A stretch of 64,000 bases of DNA, taken from NCBI GenBank assembly GCA_028283765.1, contig JAPWJY010000008.1, positions 372,001-436,000 on the forward strand, given 5' to 3'. The position numbers and the translations under genes are program-made. This DNA comes from Parvibaculaceae bacterium (GTDB lineage: Bacteria > Pseudomonadota > Alphaproteobacteria > Parvibaculales > Parvibaculaceae). The notes beneath the pieces are model-generated. The model was not told where the DNA came from and searched no databases. It saw nothing but the letters and a program-made list of their open reading frames with translations. This document shows, one piece after another, positions 34,940-43,340 of the stretch; position 1 is the first letter of the stretch, and every line of letters starts with the position of its first letter.

Positions 34940-35577
34940 CCGTGCTGGATCGCCACCGGCTCGTTTCGCAGCGCCATGATCGCCGCTTCCGTGCGATTGC
35001 GGACGCCGAGCGTTTGCAGGATCGCATTGACATGGAGCTTGACGGTTGCAACCGAGATGCCCAGAGCCTTGGCGATCTCCTGATTGGACTGGCCCTTGCC
35101 AAGCTGGATCAGGACTTCGCGCTGGCGCGGCGTCAGGCGTTCATGGCCACCCCAGCTAAAATTTTCCTCCGCCAGACCCTCCGGTTTTGAGAGAAGGAGG
35201 CTGTCCGGCACATAGCGCCCGCCCATATGGATGAGCCTGAGAGCGCTGACCACGAGATTGACCGGGAGGCTTTTGGGAATGAAGCCGCCGACGCCCAGTT
35301 CCATGATTTCGCGGATATTGGCGGGGGATTCATGGCCTGAAAAAACGGCTGCCCGTCCCTGGACCGAGGCGGAGAGCTTGCGAATGAATTCGGACCGGAC
35401 CTCGTTCATGGTTTCCCATTGTTCGATGAGAACAAGGTCCGCCTTCTCGATGGGTTTGTCATAAGCGACCGCGGGACCGGCCAGCGTGACGGCCTGCGCG
35501 CTTTCATCGAACAGGGATGCGATCCGCACCAGACCTTCACAAAAAACCGGCTGTTCGCCCACCACCAGTATACGCAT
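34936..35577 (-). CDS. LuxR-type response regulator with atypical receiver domain
   Basis: A 213-residue protein with an N-terminal receiver-like domain and a C-terminal LuxR HTH (LTPRQREVLIQLGKGQSNQE, IAKALGISVATVKLHVNAIL). In the receiver, the normal phospho-acceptor Asp is Glu52 (DLVLIEQWE) and the acidic pair near the start is EQ rather than DD, while the switch Ser and Lys are kept (FSGHES, FIPKSLP). It therefore probably works without phosphorylation. The start is the ATG at 35575-35577; a longer open frame lacks a ribosome site. It is coupled to the SNase-like gene by overlap. No histidine kinase adjoins it. Confidence 0.88.
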   Translation of the reverse strand: MRILVVGEQPVFCEGLVRIASLFDESAQAVTLAGPAVAYDKPIEKADLVLIEQWETMNEVRSEFIRKLSASVQGRAAVFSGHESPANIREIMELGVGGFIPKSLPVNLVVSALRLIHMGGRYVPDSLLLSKPEGLAEENFSWGGHERLTPRQREVLIQLGKGQSNQEIAKALGISVATVKLHVNAILQTLGVRNRTEAAIMALRNEPVAIQHG

Positions 35578-35953
35578 CACTCTTGCCCTCTGTGTCGAAG
35601 CTTGATCTGCCTCGCTCCCGTGGCACCACCCTTCGGTCCGTTCATCCCGCAAATCTGCAATTGCGACCGGTCTTCCCGTTCAGACCGGAGCAATGAAACA
35701 CATACGTCTTATTGCGGTAATACTATGAGAATTTCGTACATCTTTTAGCTTGGCAAGCGGTTTTAATAGAAAGTTAGTGTTATTCTATGTGGAAGCTAAA
35801 TCTTGATGCCATGGCCTTCTGAACAGGCAGGCACTCCGAATTCAGGCCTAAATGATATCCGGCTTCGGGTTCGCGGTTGCCTGACAAGGGCAAGGACCGC
35901 TATCTTGCGGCGACTTCAAGCCCGTGCCGGCTGGTATTCCCGTCTTCATGCAC
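35578..35953. other. Intergenic region, 376 bases
   Basis: Gap between the response regulator and the tRNA gene. Its middle part is AT-rich and holds a nested inverted repeat (listed separately). No protein gene or clear terminator was identified. Confidence 0.5.
35744..35800. repeat. Nested inverted repeat in AT-rich intergenic DNA
   Basis: Outer perfect arms TTTAGCTT (35744-35751) and AAGCTAAA (35793-35800); inner perfect arms ATAGAA (35766-35771) and TTCTAT (35783-35788). The transcript could fold into a stem with an inner stem-loop on either strand. It lies upstream of the response regulator (divergent direction) and of the tRNA. Function unknown. Confidence 0.4.
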
Positions 35954-36030
35954 GGCCCCGTAGCTCAGCAGGATAGAGCACCAGATTCCTAATCTGGGGG
36001 TCACAGGTTCGAATCCTGTCGGGGTCACCA
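35954..36030 (+). tRNA. tRNA-Arg (anticodon CCT)
   Basis: A 77-base tRNA with CCA encoded in the gene. The acceptor stem is GGCCCCG with CGGGGTC (one G-U pair), the D arm contains TAGCTCAGCAGGATAGAGCA, the anticodon stem CCAGA/TCTGG encloses loop TTCCTAA giving anticodon CCT, and the T arm has GGTTCGAATCC. It reads the Arg codon AGG, rare in this GC-rich DNA. Confidence 0.97.
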
Positions 36031-36090
36031 CTTCTTAGGTGACTGGCGGCGCGCCAGCCGCTCTGACTTGGCGCGCTGCGGAGCCTTTGC

Positions 36091-36744
36091 CTATTTGCCG
36101 CCGAGTACGTTGATGGTGAAGGCGATCACGCCGATGTTGAAAACGAAGGCCGCGAGACAGTGAAATGTCGAAACCCGGCGGAATTGCCGTGACGTCATTT
36201 CCGTGTCGGATGTCTGGAAAGTCATGCCGAGGCAAAAGGAGAAGTAGGCGAAATCCCAGTAATCGGGCTCTTTCGTTCCGGGGAAATCCAGGCCCCCGCT
36301 GTCTTTTCCGTCCCTGGCGCCTGTGTAGAACAGGTGGGCATAGTGAAGCGCATAAAGCGTATTCGTGAATAGCCAGGACATCGCCAACGTGCAGATGATC
36401 AGCGCGATATCAAGCGGCCTGGAGGCGTCGCCATGCATCAGTTCACTCGCGACAGCGATCATGATAACCACCATGACGACCACGGCAATCGCAAGCATCA
36501 GGGCGCGATTGGCGTCGTTCCGCTTGGCCGCCACGCGCATCGCGTTCGCCTCATCGTTCAACAGAGGGATGCAGGAAGCGAGAAACACGACAGCCGCCAC
36601 GTCGAAGCTCATCATGATGCCCTGGCTCCAGCCCATGGCGGGAAGAGTCAGCAGCGTCAGGATGCCTGATATCACCGCAAAGGTGATGAAGCGCCATGGT
36701 GCGATGACGTTGCCAATCCCCCGGCGTGCCGCTTTCGTCTCCAC
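36091..36744 (-). CDS. DUF1345 domain-containing inner-membrane protein
   Basis: A 217-residue integral membrane protein with about five hydrophobic helices. It matches DUF1345: the segment SWLFTNTLYALHYAHLFY and the PDYWDFAYFSFCLGMTFQTSD stretch are hallmarks of the family, whose function is unknown. The start codon is GTG at 36742-36744, six bases after AAGGA. It lies tail-to-tail with the tRNA; upstream is a gap with a Fur-box-like site. Confidence 0.87.
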   Translation of the reverse strand: METKAARRGIGNVIAPWRFITFAVISGILTLLTLPAMGWSQGIMMSFDVAAVVFLASCIPLLNDEANAMRVAAKRNDANRALMLAIAVVVMVVIMIAVASELMHGDASRPLDIALIICTLAMSWLFTNTLYALHYAHLFYTGARDGKDSGGLDFPGTKEPDYWDFAYFSFCLGMTFQTSDTEMTSRQFRRVSTFHCLAAFVFNIGVIAFTINVLGGK

Positions 36745-36911
36745 GATATTTCCTTCACAAATGCATGCCCGCCTGAGCGGGCGATGATTATACCTATCCT
36801 GCTCCCCGCGCAGGGAAAAGCGCGCCCCGGTCCCGATGGTGGTGAGAAGACAGCTGTCTGGTCCATGTAATCCCGGCTGCCTGATCGGAGGAGTTTTATT
36901 GATTATTGGTT

Positions 36912-36930
36912 AATAATGATAATTATTATC
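36912..36930. promoter_or_regulatory. Near-consensus Fur box
   Basis: AATAATGATAATTATTATC matches the 19-base Fur consensus (GATAATGATAATCATTATC) at 17 of 19 positions. It stands in an AT-rich island in otherwise GC-rich DNA. A -35-like hexamer begins eight bases downstream on the plus strand, toward the OprB porin; the divergent DUF1345 gene is the other possible target. Binding by Fur is inferred from consensus. Confidence 0.6.
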
Positions 36931-36937
36931 AAATATA

Positions 36938-36967
36938 TTGACGCTTCATATGTTCGTTATTAATAAT
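36938..36967 (+). promoter_or_regulatory. Candidate promoter upstream of oprB-like gene
   Basis: TTGACG at 36938-36943 and AATAAT at 36962-36967 with an 18-base spacer (5 of 6 matches each to sigma70 consensus). Transcription from here would leave a leader of about 235 bases before the porin start. AT-richness alone could produce such a match. Confidence 0.4.
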
Positions 36968-37208
36968 CACTCCTAATCCAGCCTGACTCAATCGGGTCAG
37001 GGGGCAGGGTGGGTTTGCCTGAATAGCCGTGGGCGGACGCTTGTGCGAGTCAAACGCGCGGACGGGTGAATTTCCACAGATCCAGCAGGCGGATCTCTCG
37101 GTGGCGACGCATGTGCCACTGCAAAGCGATCTCGGCGCAAGAGGGGCCGCCTTCACATCCTGAAACATTTCCAGGTTTCAGAGCCGGGAACAGACGGAGT
37201 ACCGCTCC

Positions 37209-38618
37209 ATGATCGGAATAAAGAAAAAAGCACATGGCCAGCCCCGAAACAGGTGGCTGGCTGTGGCTGGTGGATTGTTGTTCGCTTCAACAGCTTTCAC
37301 GGCGCCTGCGCTGGCCGATGACAATGATATATGGCATCGCGACACCCTGACGGGCGACTGGGGCGGCGCCCGGACGATGCTCGATAATCATGGCATCGAC
37401 ATCACCGGCGTCTATACCGGCGAAGGCTGGGCCAATGCTTCGGGCGGCATGAAGCGGGGCGCGACCTATAATGGCCGCGCCGAACTTTCCATCGACGCCG
37501 ATCTCGACAAACTGATGGGATGGGGTGGTGGCAGCTTCCATGTGACCGGTTACCAGATCCATCGCGCGAACGGCGGCGTGGGTTCCAATTTCACCGGTTC
37601 GATCGGCGATCCGAGCAACATCGAGGCGCGGCCCTCGACCCGCCTGTTCACGCTCTGGGTGCAGCAGAACCTGTTTGAAGACAAGCTGTCGGTCCGCATC
37701 GGCCAGCTTGCCGCCGACGATGAATTCGCCATCAGCCCGACGGCCGGAAACCTGCTCAACGGCACCTTCGGCTGGCCCGATCTCATGGCCGCGAATCTGG
37801 TGAACGGAGGTCCGGCCTATCCGCTCGCAACGCCCGGCGTGCGCGTGCAGGTCAATCCGACCCCGGAGCTTTCCATTCTCGCGGCGGCCTTCAGCGGCAA
37901 CCCGGCCGGTCATAATTGTGATGACGACCCGCAGATCTGCGACAGGCATGGCACCAAGTTCAGCATGAGCGGCGGCACGCTGTGGATTGCGGAAGCGCAA
38001 TACGCCATCAATCAGGGCGATAATGCGACGGGTCTTCCCGGCGTCTACAAGCTGGGCGCCTGGTATCAGAATGCGCCGTTTGCCGATCAGAAGTTCGGCT
38101 ATGACGGAACCGGCACGCGCGTCACGCTTGCCTCAGGCCAGGCGACCGATCCGGACAATCATAGCGGCGATCAGGGGCTCTACGCGATTGCGGACCAGAC
38201 CTTCTGGCGGAGCAGCGACAAGGCGCAGAGCCTCGCAGGTTTCGTGCGGATGGGCGGGGCGCCATCAGACCGCAACCTGATCTCGTTCTATGTGGACGGC
38301 GGGCTCGGCTATACCGGACTTATCCCCGGCCGGAACGAGGATGTGCTGACGCTCGGCGTCGCTTATCAGAAGATCAGCAAGGACGCGGCCAGCTTTGACA
38401 AGGAAGTCCGGCTGGACGATCTGGGTTATCCCGTGCGAGATCAGGAGACTGTCATCGAGTTGAGCTATCTCGCGCCCGTCACCCCATGGCTGAGCATGCA
38501 GCCCGATCTTCAATATATCGTGCATCCGGGCGGCAACGTGCAGAACCCCGAGAACACGAATCTGGATACGGCCAACAACGCTTTCGTGCTCGGATTGCGG
38601 ACGACGATCACGTTCTGA
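37209..38618 (+). CDS. OprB family carbohydrate-type porin
   Basis: A 469-residue outer-membrane porin of the OprB family. The signal peptide ends at ALADD near residue 36. It carries the family opening DTLTGDWGGARTMLDNHGI, then alternating beta strands and an aromatic final residue (VLGLRTTITF) needed for barrel insertion. OprB porins allow glucose and other sugars across the outer membrane. CGGAG lies ten bases before the ATG. No sugar transporter adjoins it; the upstream Fur-box-like sequence hints at iron-responsive control, which would be unusual for a sugar porin. Confidence 0.93.
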   Translation: MIGIKKKAHGQPRNRWLAVAGGLLFASTAFTAPALADDNDIWHRDTLTGDWGGARTMLDNHGIDITGVYTGEGWANASGGMKRGATYNGRAELSIDADLDKLMGWGGGSFHVTGYQIHRANGGVGSNFTGSIGDPSNIEARPSTRLFTLWVQQNLFEDKLSVRIGQLAADDEFAISPTAGNLLNGTFGWPDLMAANLVNGGPAYPLATPGVRVQVNPTPELSILAAAFSGNPAGHNCDDDPQICDRHGTKFSMSGGTLWIAEAQYAINQGDNATGLPGVYKLGAWYQNAPFADQKFGYDGTGTRVTLASGQATDPDNHSGDQGLYAIADQTFWRSSDKAQSLAGFVRMGGAPSDRNLISFYVDGGLGYTGLIPGRNEDVLTLGVAYQKISKDAASFDKEVRLDDLGYPVRDQETVIELSYLAPVTPWLSMQPDLQYIVHPGGNVQNPENTNLDTANNAFVLGLRTTITF

Positions 38619-38644
38619 GGCCGGCCGGCGCCCGACAAGTACCT

Positions 38645-38678
38645 GCCACCTCCGGGTCGCTCCGGGGGTGGCGGTTTT
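38645..38678 (+). terminator. Rho-independent terminator of the OprB gene
   Basis: Stem of 11 pairs (38645-38655 with 38662-38672, one T-G wobble), six-base loop and GGTTTT tail, 27 bases after the porin stop. Confidence 0.8.
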
Positions 38679-38726
38679 GCGTGTTGCCTTCGCATGAAGG
38701 ATCCCGCTTTTCCTGTTTCCTCAGGT

Positions 38727-39506
38727 TCAGACCTGAGGTTGAGTATAGATCACAAGCTTCAGGTGAGGATCGTCATTAGCCTGGAAGCTCGTGTATTGCA
38801 GGCGTAATGTGCCCTTGCGCGGATGGGCCAGCCGCTTTTGGCCGCCGGTGGTTTCGCGAAGATCATGGGATTCCCACCAGCCGGTGAACTCAGGACATCC
38901 GGACCGCAGACGTTCCACCAGACTGGCGAACGCGGGGTCTCGCGCCCACAGGTCGTAGGCCGTCCGGAACTGGGCCACCATCCTCCGGGCCTCATCTGCC
39001 CAGTCCGCGCCGAAAAGCCGGCGGGTCTTCGTATTGGTCAATACAAGGATCAATGTGTTTCGCTCATCTTCGGGCACCCGGTCGAAGGCAAATATCTCGG
39101 CGGCGGCCGCATTCCAGGCCAGCACGTCCCAGCGCCGGCCGGTCACATAGGCCGGGACGTTCAGGGCCTCGACGGTGCGCCGGAGGCTTTCCGGCACAAC
39201 TTCACGCGCGAAAGGTTCTCGCACGGCGTTGCGCGTCAACGCCCGCAAATGTGCCTCTTCCACCGGATTGAGGCGCAGGGCGCGGGACAGGGAGTCCACG
39301 GTCGCCGCCGAAGGGCTGACGGTGCGACCCTGCTCCAGACGGATATACCAGTCGACGCCAATGCCCGCGAGCTGGGCGACTTCCTCGCGGCGCAGGCCCG
39401 GTATGCGGCGGCGGCGGCCCTTGGGCAGGCCCACGGCTTCCGGCGACAGCCGGTCGCGGCGGGAGCGGAGAAAATCACCCAATTCGCTGCTGGCAATCTC
39501 ATTCAT
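38727..39506 (-). CDS. HTH (XRE-type) regulator with MmyB-like ligand domain
   Basis: A 259-residue regulator. Residues 5-80 form a helix-turn-helix of the kind seen in MmyB proteins: LGDFLRSRRDRLSPE, RRIPGLRREEVAQLAGIGVDWYIRLEQG. The remainder is the MmyB-like ligand-binding domain (RWDVLAWNAAAAEIF, NTLILVLTNTKTRRLF, HPRKGTLRLQYTSF), thought to bind small hydrophobic molecules. It is divergent from the alcohol dehydrogenase-like gene at 39617, with a dyad between them, and most likely represses it. Confidence 0.92.
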   Translation of the reverse strand: MNEIASSELGDFLRSRRDRLSPEAVGLPKGRRRRIPGLRREEVAQLAGIGVDWYIRLEQGRTVSPSAATVDSLSRALRLNPVEEAHLRALTRNAVREPFAREVVPESLRRTVEALNVPAYVTGRRWDVLAWNAAAAEIFAFDRVPEDERNTLILVLTNTKTRRLFGADWADEARRMVAQFRTAYDLWARDPAFASLVERLRSGCPEFTGWWESHDLRETTGGQKRLAHPRKGTLRLQYTSFQANDDPHLKLVIYTQPQV

Positions 39507-39542
39507 GGGAAGTGGCGCTTCGGTTTCAGGGGAACTTACAGT

Positions 39543-39559
39543 CCTAGGATAATATTAGG
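39543..39559. promoter_or_regulatory. Candidate operator CCTA-N9-TAGG
   Basis: Interrupted dyad CCTA GGATAATAT TAGG with an AT-rich centre, in the 110-base gap between the divergent HTH regulator and dehydrogenase genes. Position suggests it is the regulator's site; short arms make chance possible. Confidence 0.35.
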
Positions 39560-39616
39560 CCTGCATCAGGTTTTCAAGGCGTGCGACGGTCGGGCTTCAG
39601 CGAAAGGAGACCATCA

Positions 39617-40696
39617 ATGAAAGCTGCTGTCCTTGAAGAGTTCGGAGCCCCCCTCGTCCTCCAGGAACTACCCGATCCGGTGCCGGGCACCGGTGATGTC
39701 ATCGTCGATGTCGTGGCGGCAGGCGTGCTGCCCTACATGAGCGAGGTGCTGAGCGGCAAGCGCAGGTACATGATGACATTGCCGATGGCGCCCGGAGCTG
39801 GCGCAGTCGGCCGGGTCCGCGCGGTCGGGCCTGATTCCACCAGACTCAAGATCGGCGAGTGGGTGATCTGCGATCCGACGGTGCGCTCGCGCGACGATGC
39901 ACGAACACCCGACATCACCTTGCAGGGCCTGAGCGCGCGGGGAGACGGTGGCCTGAAGCTGCAGGAGCATTACCATCACGGCTCATGGGCGGAGCAGATG
40001 CTGGTTCCCACTGAGAACGTCTTTCCTCTCGGTTCAATCGATGAGGCGGACGCCGGGATGTGGTGCGTCCTCGGCCTCTATCTGGTTCCCTATGGCGGCC
40101 TTCTGGCCATCGGCCTCAAGCCTGGAGAGACGCTTCTGGTGAGCGGTGCCACGGGGAATTTCGGCAGCGCAGGTGTGGCGGTGGCGCTCGCCATGGGTGC
40201 GGGCTGCGTGATCGCGCCGGGGCGTAACGAGGCGATGCTTCAAAGTCTGGAACGCCGGTTCGGCCCGCGCGTGCGAACCGTGAAACTGACCGGCGACGAG
40301 GCGGAGGACGTTCGGCGGATGAAGGCGGCCGCGCCGGGTCCTGTCGACAGCGTGCTCGACCTCTTGCCTCCGTGGGCGCCGTCCTCAGCCGTCCGCGCCG
40401 CCGCAATGACGGTGCGCGAATATGGCCGCGTCGTCCTGATGGGCGGTGTCGGCATGCTGGGGGGCGACGATCTCGCACTCCCCTATCCCTGGCTCATGCG
40501 CAACAACATCACGGTCACGGGGCAGTGGATGTATCCGCCTTCCGCCAATACGCTGATGATAAATCTCGTGCGCGCGGGCCTGCTCGATATCTCGACCGTG
40601 GAAACCACAGCGTTCCCGCTGGATCAGGCCAATGAGGCCGTGGCACATGCGGCAGCGAAAGGAGGCAGATTCAGGCGCACGGTCATCTGTCCCTGA
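39617..40696 (+). CDS. Medium-chain alcohol dehydrogenase/quinone reductase-like protein
   Basis: A 359-residue medium-chain dehydrogenase/reductase. It opens MKAAVLEEFGAPLVLQELPD, and the Rossmann cofactor motif is LLVSGATGNFGSAGVAVALA near residue 175. The catalytic-zinc ligands expected in true alcohol dehydrogenases (GHE motif, Cys cluster) are not evident, so it is probably a zinc-free oxidoreductase of the quinone reductase type. AAAGGAGA lies seven bases before the ATG. Expression is likely controlled by the divergent HTH/MmyB regulator. Substrate unknown. Confidence 0.85.
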   Translation: MKAAVLEEFGAPLVLQELPDPVPGTGDVIVDVVAAGVLPYMSEVLSGKRRYMMTLPMAPGAGAVGRVRAVGPDSTRLKIGEWVICDPTVRSRDDARTPDITLQGLSARGDGGLKLQEHYHHGSWAEQMLVPTENVFPLGSIDEADAGMWCVLGLYLVPYGGLLAIGLKPGETLLVSGATGNFGSAGVAVALAMGAGCVIAPGRNEAMLQSLERRFGPRVRTVKLTGDEAEDVRRMKAAAPGPVDSVLDLLPPWAPSSAVRAAAMTVREYGRVVLMGGVGMLGGDDLALPYPWLMRNNITVTGQWMYPPSANTLMINLVRAGLLDISTVETTAFPLDQANEAVAHAAAKGGRFRRTVICP

Positions 40697-40741
40697 GCCG
40701 ACGCTTGCCCGCAAGCGCAAGATCGATGATCGACGCCATTT

Positions 40742-41926
40742 TCAGACCCTTTCGGTCAGGACGGAGAGCGCCTCGTCCGCGATGATCTGCTCCTCATCGG
40801 TGGGGATAACGAAGGCGGCGATCCGGCTTGAGGAGGAACTGATCCTCTCGCTGTTCGCGGCATTGGCAGTTTCATCGATGTCCAGACCCAGCCAGGCGAG
40901 GCGGGCGCATATATCCGCGCGTATCCGGGGCTGGTTCTCGCCGATACCGGCGGTGAACACGAGAGCGTCGAGACCGCCGAGCGTTGCCGCGATCCGGGTG
41001 ATTTCACCGGCGGTGCGGAAGGTGAACAGGTCTATCGCCTCGCGGGCCTCAGGCCGCTCGCTCGCCAGCAACTCGCGGCTGTCGGCGCTGATGCCCGACA
41101 CGCCGAGTAGGCCCGACTGGTGATAGAGGATGTCGGAGAGTTCCGAAGCCGAGCGTCCGAGGGGCCCGAGAAGGTGCAGGAGCACGCCGGGGTCGAGTGC
41201 GCCGCACCGGGTCGCCATGGGAATGCCGTCGAGGGTTGAAAAGCCCATGCTGCTGTCGAGGCTCACACCATTGTCGAGACCGCACAGGCTGGCGCCGCTG
41301 CCCAGATGCGCGGCGATAACCTTGCCCCGGGCCGCATCGGGCATGCGGCGCTTCATCTTGCCTGCAATGAATTTGTAGGAGAGGCCGTGAAAGCCATAGC
41401 GCCGGATGCCCTCATCATGGAGCGCGCGGGGAATGGCGAAACGCCGGACGATGTCGGGATTGGTACGATGGAAGGCGGTGTCGAAGGAGGCCGTCTGGGG
41501 CAGATCGGGCTTGAGATGACGGATGGCGCGGATCAGCCGCAGGCATTGCGGCTGATGGAGCGGGGCGAGCGAGGTCAGCCCGTCAATCTCTTCGATGGAG
41601 GCATCGTCGATGCGGACCGGACCGGCGAACAGATCGCCGCCATGAACGACGCGATGACCGACGGCGGACACGCGGCTCATGTCGAAGTGCTGAGCCAGCC
41701 AGCCGAAGGTTTCGGCGATGACCTCACGCAGATCGTCGCTGGCCGTGGCCTTGAGAACGGTCTCGGAGATTTCCGTCCCCTTGACGACATGGAGAGTCGG
41801 CGGGTCCTTCCGGAAATCGATGACGGCGCTGGCCATCTGGCGGGCATGTGCCTCTTCCAGGCTGAACAGGCCGATCTTGACCGTCGAGGAACCGGCGTTG
41901 AAGGTGAACAGCAGATCCGTGCTCAT
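40742..41926 (-). CDS. ackA: Acetate/propionate kinase
   Basis: A 394-residue acetokinase. It has the signature LFTFNAGSSTVKIGLF at the start, VGHRVVHGG near residue 90, FDTAFH near 145, RRYGFHGLSYKFIA near 175, HLGSGASLCGL near 205 and VFTAGIGENQPRIRAD near the end. It makes acetate and ATP from acetyl phosphate and ADP, or the reverse, and may also use propionate. The start overlaps the upstream gene's stop (ATGA), so it is translationally coupled to the MaoC-phosphotransacetylase fusion. Confidence 0.95.
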   Translation of the reverse strand: MSTDLLFTFNAGSSTVKIGLFSLEEAHARQMASAVIDFRKDPPTLHVVKGTEISETVLKATASDDLREVIAETFGWLAQHFDMSRVSAVGHRVVHGGDLFAGPVRIDDASIEEIDGLTSLAPLHQPQCLRLIRAIRHLKPDLPQTASFDTAFHRTNPDIVRRFAIPRALHDEGIRRYGFHGLSYKFIAGKMKRRMPDAARGKVIAAHLGSGASLCGLDNGVSLDSSMGFSTLDGIPMATRCGALDPGVLLHLLGPLGRSASELSDILYHQSGLLGVSGISADSRELLASERPEAREAIDLFTFRTAGEITRIAATLGGLDALVFTAGIGENQPRIRADICARLAWLGLDIDETANAANSERISSSSSRIAAFVIPTDEEQIIADEALSVLTERV

Positions 41927-43329
41927 GCGCCGGTCATTCCTTCCGACGGGTGGGGGCCGCAGACCAGCTTCGCGAGCGCGGCAGAGGCGATCCGGGCGGT
42001 CAGGGAATCGGCACGGCTCGTCAGCACGATGGGCACGCGCGCCCCGAGAACGAGACCGGCGGCGGTGGCCCCGGCGAAATAGATCAGTTGTTTGGCGAGC
42101 ATGTTCCCGGCTTCGAGGTCGGGCACCAGCAGAATGTCGGCAAAGCCCGCGACCGGGGAGACGATGCCCTTGGTTTTTGCGGCATCGGGGCTGATGGCGT
42201 TGTCAAAAGCCAGAGGGCCATCGACCTTGGCGCCAGTGATCTGGCCGCGCGCGGCCATGACGGTCAGGGCGGCGGCGTCAAGCGTCGCCTGCATTTTGGG
42301 ATTGACCGTCTCCACGGCGGCGAGCACGGCCACCAGCGGCTCGGCAAGGCCGAGCTTGTGGAGCAGGTCGATAGCGTTCTGGCAGATATCGCGCTTGTGT
42401 TCCAGGGTCGGCTGGATGTTGACCGCCGCGTCGGTGATGATGACCGGCTTTGCATAGGCGGGCACGTCCATCGCATAGACATGGCTGATCCGCCGTTCCG
42501 TCTGGAGGCCGGAACCGGGGGCGACCACAGCCCCCAGAAGCTCATCCGTGTGCAGGCTGCCCTTGACGAGGATCGAGACCCGGCCCGAGACCGCAAGTTC
42601 GACGGCGCGTGCGGCGGCGGCGTGGCTGTGGATGGCCGACTCGATCATGATGCCGTCGAGGGAAACCTGCGCGGCGTCTGCCGCAGCGCGGATTTTTGCC
42701 TCGGGCCCGATCAGCAAGGGCTCCAGCAATCCCTCGTCACGCACCTCGATGGCGGCGAGGATCGCTTCGGGTGAACAGGGGTGGACAATGGCGGCCCGGA
42801 CCGGCGGGCGTTTGCGCGCCTCGCTCACAAAAGCCTCATAGCGGTCGTGCCGGCGCAGCGAAACATCAGGCAGTTTCGTCCGGGGCCATTCGATAACCCG
42901 GTCGGGGGCGATCACCGTGGCGGTGCCTGCCAGCACCTGCTCGTTTTTCTGGTTGGTGCAGATGGTGTCCAGAAGCACGATATGCCTGTCGGGCTGCTTC
43001 TCCTTGACGGTAACCGTGACCGTGACCGTATCCCCGGGGGTAACGGGCTTGAGGAAGTGGAGGTCCTGCCCGAGATAGATGGTGCCTGGCCCCGGCAGCT
43101 TGGTGCCGAGCACGGCCGAGACCAGCGCTCCGGTCCACATGCCATGGGCGACGATATGGCCGAACAGATCGGTCGCGGCGAAGGCCGCATCGAGATGCGC
43201 GGGGTTCACGTCGCCGGAGAGGCTTGCGAACAGGTCGATGTCGTCGCGCCCGACGATGCGGACGATAGATGCCGCATCACCCACTTTAAGCTCGTCATAG
43301 GGGTGATTTCTGAGAAAGGGCTCGTCCAT
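41923..43329 (-). CDS. Bifunctional enoyl-CoA hydratase (MaoC)/phosphate acetyltransferase
   Basis: A 468-residue fusion. Residues 10-150 are a MaoC hot-dog hydratase with the (R)-specific active-site motif DVNPAHLD near residue 40 and the following FGHIVAHGM; the second part (from about 165) is a phosphotransacetylase domain (VKGSLHTDELLG, ITDAAVNIQPTLEHKRDI, LLVPDLEAGNMLAKQLIYF). The pair appears together in many alphaproteobacteria next to phaC. The hydratase can make (R)-3-hydroxyacyl-CoA, the PHA synthase substrate; the transferase swaps acyl-CoA and acyl phosphate. It lies 11 bases after phaC. Confidence 0.93.
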   Translation of the reverse strand: MDEPFLRNHPYDELKVGDAASIVRIVGRDDIDLFASLSGDVNPAHLDAAFAATDLFGHIVAHGMWTGALVSAVLGTKLPGPGTIYLGQDLHFLKPVTPGDTVTVTVTVKEKQPDRHIVLLDTICTNQKNEQVLAGTATVIAPDRVIEWPRTKLPDVSLRRHDRYEAFVSEARKRPPVRAAIVHPCSPEAILAAIEVRDEGLLEPLLIGPEAKIRAAADAAQVSLDGIMIESAIHSHAAAARAVELAVSGRVSILVKGSLHTDELLGAVVAPGSGLQTERRISHVYAMDVPAYAKPVIITDAAVNIQPTLEHKRDICQNAIDLLHKLGLAEPLVAVLAAVETVNPKMQATLDAAALTVMAARGQITGAKVDGPLAFDNAISPDAAKTKGIVSPVAGFADILLVPDLEAGNMLAKQLIYFAGATAAGLVLGARVPIVLTSRADSLTARIASAALAKLVCGPHPSEGMTGA

Positions 43330-43340
43330 TTATTTGGGCC

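Larger units (their letters stand above)
36745..37208. other. Intergenic region, 464 bases
   Basis: Gap between the divergent DUF1345 and OprB genes. It contains a very AT-rich stretch at about 36890-36990 with a Fur-box-like sequence and a promoter candidate (both listed), then a short hairpin CCTGAC/GTCAGG near 36980. No gene was supported on either strand. Confidence 0.5.

Noticed and set aside
35954-36090. tRNA-Arg 3' end as an integration site
   Set aside because: tRNA genes are common attachment sites, but no integrase, direct repeat of the tRNA end or foreign gene block follows; the next gene is an ordinary DUF1345 gene.
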